Origin: JBFHKO01 sp041595355
Lineage (GTDB): Bacteria; Pseudomonadota; Gammaproteobacteria; Enterobacterales; Aeromonadaceae
Direction of reading: 5' to 3'
DNA length: 6,830 nt
NCBI GenBank assembly: GCA_041595355.1
Contig: JBFHKO010000141.1
Span: 1 to 6,830 of the forward strand
Of this stretch, positions 5,084-6,830 are shown piece after piece. A program made the position numbers and the translations under genes. Every line of letters begins with the position of its first letter. Position 1 is the stretch's first letter. Below the pieces are notes generated by a model. It had not been told where the DNA came from, did no database searches, and worked only from the letters and a program-made list of their open reading frames with translations.

Positions 5084-5548
5084 GTGAACCTGATCCTGGA
5101 TCTGCAACTCGCCTGCGCCAACCACGAAGGGTTGCCCGCACCGGAGCGCCTGCAACAGTGGCTGGAGACCTGCATTCTCCCCTTCCAGAAGGAAGCGGAG
5201 CTCACCGTGCGCATCGTCGACGAGGCCGAGAGCCAGGCGCTCAATCTGACCTACCGCGCCAAGGACAAGCCCACCAATGTGCTCTCCTTCCCCTTCGAGT
5301 GCCCCCCCGGCATCGAATTGCCGCTGCTGGGGGATCTGGTGATCTGCCGCCAGGTGGTGGAGCGCGAGGCCGCCGAGCAGGGCAAGGCCCTGGAAGCCCA
5401 CTGGGCTCATATGGTTGTGCATGGCAGCCTGCATTTGCTAGGGTATGACCATATCGATGACGAAGAAGCCGTCGAGATGGAAAGCCTGGAGCAGGAGTTC
5501 ATGCAGGTGCTGGGCTTCCCCGATCCCTATCAAGACGATGAGTGCTAA
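5084..5548 (+). CDS. ybeY: Endoribonuclease YbeY (16S rRNA 3'-end maturation and ribosome quality control)
   Basis: Metal-dependent single-strand endoribonuclease (UPF0054) needed for proper 16S rRNA 3'-end processing and, with RNase R, removal of defective 70S ribosomes in E. coli. It has 154 residues, against 155 there. The zinc-binding motif is complete: HGSLHLLGYDH supplies His113, His117 and His123. The conserved arginine is Arg58 in NLTYRAKDKPTNVLSFPFE, and LGDLVICRQVVEREA is also present. The start is GTG 5084, set by GAGGAG and by the match of VNLILDLQLAC to the E. coli N-terminus SQVILDLQLAC. It lies between ybeZ (4-base gap) and corC (15-base gap), as expected for partners made from one mRNA. 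The tail is acidic (DPYQDDEC). Confidence 0.95.
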   Translation: MNLILDLQLACANHEGLPAPERLQQWLETCILPFQKEAELTVRIVDEAESQALNLTYRAKDKPTNVLSFPFECPPGIELPLLGDLVICRQVVEREAAEQGKALEAHWAHMVVHGSLHLLGYDHIDDEEAVEMESLEQEFMQVLGFPDPYQDDEC

Positions 5549-5555
5549 GGAACAG

Positions 5556-5567
5556 ATGAATTTATGA
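5556..5567 (+). other. Three-codon mini-ORF overlapping the corC start
   Basis: ATG AAT TTA TGA, whose stop overlaps the corC ATG as ATGA. The ribosome binding sequence AAGGA (5547-5551) is four bases from this ATG but twelve from the corC ATG, so it may serve the mini-ORF and corC by re-initiation. It may equally be chance. Confidence 0.3.
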
Positions 5568-6448
5568 GCGATGATCCCTCTCATTCCGACAACGGTTCAG
5601 CGCGGAAAAACTGGCTCGAACGGCTGGGCCATATGTTTCATGGTGAACCGAAGGATCGCAGCGAACTGGTGAACGTCATCCAGGATGCCGAAGAACGCGA
5701 TGTCATCGACGAGGATACCAAGGAGATGATCGAGGGGGTCCTCGAGATCTCGGAGCTGCGGGTACGCGACATCATGATCCCCCGCTCCCAGATGGTGACC
5801 ATCCGCCGCAATCAGCCGGTGGAGTCCTTTCTGCCCATCATCATCGAATCGGCCCACTCCCGCTTCCCGGTGATCAACGAGGACAAGGATCATGTGGACG
5901 GCATACTGCTGGCCAAGGATCTGCTCCCCTTCGGCTTCGGCCAGTCGGACGAACCCTTTGACTTCGACAAGGTGAAGCGCCCCGCCGTGGTGGTGCCGGA
6001 GAGCAAGCGGGTGGACCGCCTGCTCAAGGAGTTCCAGCAGCAGCGCTACCACATGGCCATAGTGGTGGATGAATTCGGCGGCGTCTCGGGGCTGGTCACC
6101 ATAGAAGACATTCTGGAGCTCATCGTCGGCGACATCGAGGATGAGTACGACGAGGCCGAGATCGAGCAGGAGCTGATCCGCCGCATCAGCAAGAGCGTCT
6201 GTGCCGTCAATGCCCTGACCCCCATCGAGGAGTTCAACAGCTTCTTCGGCACCGATTTCAACGACGATGAAGTGGACACCATCGGTGGCCTGGTGATGCA
6301 TGCCTTCGGCCACCTGCCGAAGAAGGGCGAGTCGGTGCTGCTGGACGGCTTCAGCTTCAAGGTGGTGCATGCCGACCGCCGCCGCCTGCTGCAGCTGCAG
6401 GTGAGAATACCGGCGACCCAGGACAATAATGAATCCAACAGCATCTGA
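5564..6448 (+). CDS. corC: CBS-domain protein CorC/YbeX (magnesium and cobalt efflux, ribosome-linked)
   Basis: Cytoplasmic CorC/HlyC-family protein of 294 residues, against 292 for E. coli YbeX. It was linked to Mg2+/Co2+ efflux in Salmonella and to ribosome metabolism in E. coli. After a polar N-terminal stretch (MSDDPSHSDN) come FHGEPKDRSELVNVI and the acidic DVIDEDTKEM helix. CBS domain 1 spans about residues 66-125 (VRDIMIPRSQM, SRFPVI, GILLAKDLL) and CBS domain 2 about 132-191 (VVVPESKRVD, MAIVVDEFGGVSGLVTIEDILE). The CorC_HlyC C-terminal domain spans about 207-284 (DEVDTIGGLVMHAFGHLP). There is no DUF21 membrane domain, as usual for the short CorC type. The ATG is twelve bases from AAGGA, a long spacing, but MSDD matches the E. 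coli start. The lnt start overlaps its end. Confidence 0.95.
   Translation: MSDDPSHSDNGSARKNWLERLGHMFHGEPKDRSELVNVIQDAEERDVIDEDTKEMIEGVLEISELRVRDIMIPRSQMVTIRRNQPVESFLPIIIESAHSRFPVINEDKDHVDGILLAKDLLPFGFGQSDEPFDFDKVKRPAVVVPESKRVDRLLKEFQQQRYHMAIVVDEFGGVSGLVTIEDILELIVGDIEDEYDEAEIEQELIRRISKSVCAVNALTPIEEFNSFFGTDFNDDEVDTIGGLVMHAFGHLPKKGESVLLDGFSFKVVHADRRRLLQLQVRIPATQDNNESNSI
6419..6423 (+). promoter_or_regulatory. lnt: Ribosome binding site favouring the lnt start at 6429
   Basis: CAGGA inside the corC coding region, five bases before ATG 6429. The alternative ATG at 6456 has only a weak GAGA nearby. Confidence 0.5.
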
Positions 6449-6830
6449 GAACCCCATGCCATTGACGTTTAGGCGCGCCCTTCTGGGCGCGTTCTTGTGT
6501 GGCGTGCTCGCCGCCGGGGCCTTCGCCCCCTGGGATCTCTGGCCGCTGGCCTGGCTGGCCCCCCTGGGGCTGCTGCAGCTGCTGGCCGGTCGGGGCGCCC
6601 GTCAGGGGCTCTGGCTCGGACTGAGCTTTGGCCTGGGGATGAACCTGCCCGGGCTGGAGTGGATCCATGTCAGCATGACCCAGTTCGGCGGCCTGCCGCT
6701 GCCGGTGGCCATGCTGCTGGTGGCACTGCTGGCCGCCTATCTGGCGCTCTATCCGGCCCTGGCCTGTGCCCTGCTGAACCGCTTTTTCCCCCTCCCCGGC
6801 GCCGCCCGCACCCTGCTGGCCTTTCCGGCC
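6429..6830 (+). CDS. lnt: Apolipoprotein N-acyltransferase, N-terminal 134 residues (truncated by window end)
   Basis: Inner-membrane enzyme that transfers a fatty acid from phospholipid to the free amino group of the N-terminal cysteine of lipoproteins, the last step of their maturation. Only 134 codons of about 510 are present, and the frame is still open at base 6830. The catalytic nitrilase-like domain (Glu-Lys-Cys) is outside the window. Visible helices are at about residues 17-33, 38-53, 58-75 and 90-116. GAFAPWDLWPLAWLAPLGLL and LEWIHVSMTQFGGLP match the remembered E. coli Lnt pattern (FSPYDVWPA and INWVYVSIATFGGMP). The start at 6429 overlaps corC by 20 bases and has CAGGA upstream. 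A start at 6456 (MPLTFRR) would shorten the N-terminus by nine residues and leave the genes seven bases apart. Confidence 0.93.
   Translation, partial: MNPTASENPMPLTFRRALLGAFLCGVLAAGAFAPWDLWPLAWLAPLGLLQLLAGRGARQGLWLGLSFGLGMNLPGLEWIHVSMTQFGGLPLPVAMLLVALLAAYLALYPALACALLNRFFPLPGAARTLLAFPA

Overview
The window looks like chromosomal DNA from a GC-rich gammaproteobacterium. The proteins of the right-hand half (MiaB, YbeZ, YbeY, CorC) and UbiF read as close relatives of the Escherichia coli proteins, and the gene order lnt-ybeX-ybeY-ybeZ-miaB-ubiF-tRNA(Met/Gln) is the one remembered from the E. coli chromosome. The divergence and GC-rich codon use suggest a relative outside the Enterobacterales, possibly an Aeromonadales or Oceanimonas-like lineage. 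That placement is inference from memory, not a database result.

Layout. 1-459 (minus): 5' part of a ferric-reductase-like membrane protein, cut by the window edge. 460-738: a 279-base regulatory gap. Its left half holds a 17-bp dyad and a 10-bp-phased direct-repeat block. Its right half holds a strong sigma-70-type promoter for the tRNA genes. 739-1028 (plus): a tRNA operon Met(CAT)-Gln(TTG)-Met(CAT). 1029-1145: a short convergent gap with a pyrimidine-rich tract and no obvious hairpin terminator. 1146-2330 (minus): ubiF. 2331-2520: divergent promoter region. 2521-3963 (plus): miaB. 3964-4056: gap with a GC hairpin next to a TTG start. 4057-6830 (plus): ybeZ, ybeY, corC and the start of lnt, packed as one operon (gaps of 4 and 15 bases, then a 20-base overlap).

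How the genes fit together. The right half is largely a translation and ribosome-maintenance block: MiaB matures tRNA position 37, YbeY processes and polices rRNA, YbeZ is its PhoH-type ATPase partner, CorC/YbeX is linked to Mg2+/Co2+ efflux and ribosome homeostasis, and Lnt finishes lipoprotein acylation in the inner membrane. UbiF belongs to ubiquinone biosynthesis. The tRNAs supply elongator Met and Gln; neither is expected to be a MiaB substrate, because neither has A36-A37.

I see no undescribed multi-gene system, CRISPR array, insertion sequence or prophage. The items worth a second look are regulatory: the repeat/dyad block beside the ferric-reductase-like gene, two mutually exclusive hairpins at the ybeZ TTG start, a three-codon mini-ORF whose stop overlaps the corC start, a tandem triple ATGAGC at the miaB start, and a 13-bp direct repeat in the ubiF promoter region.
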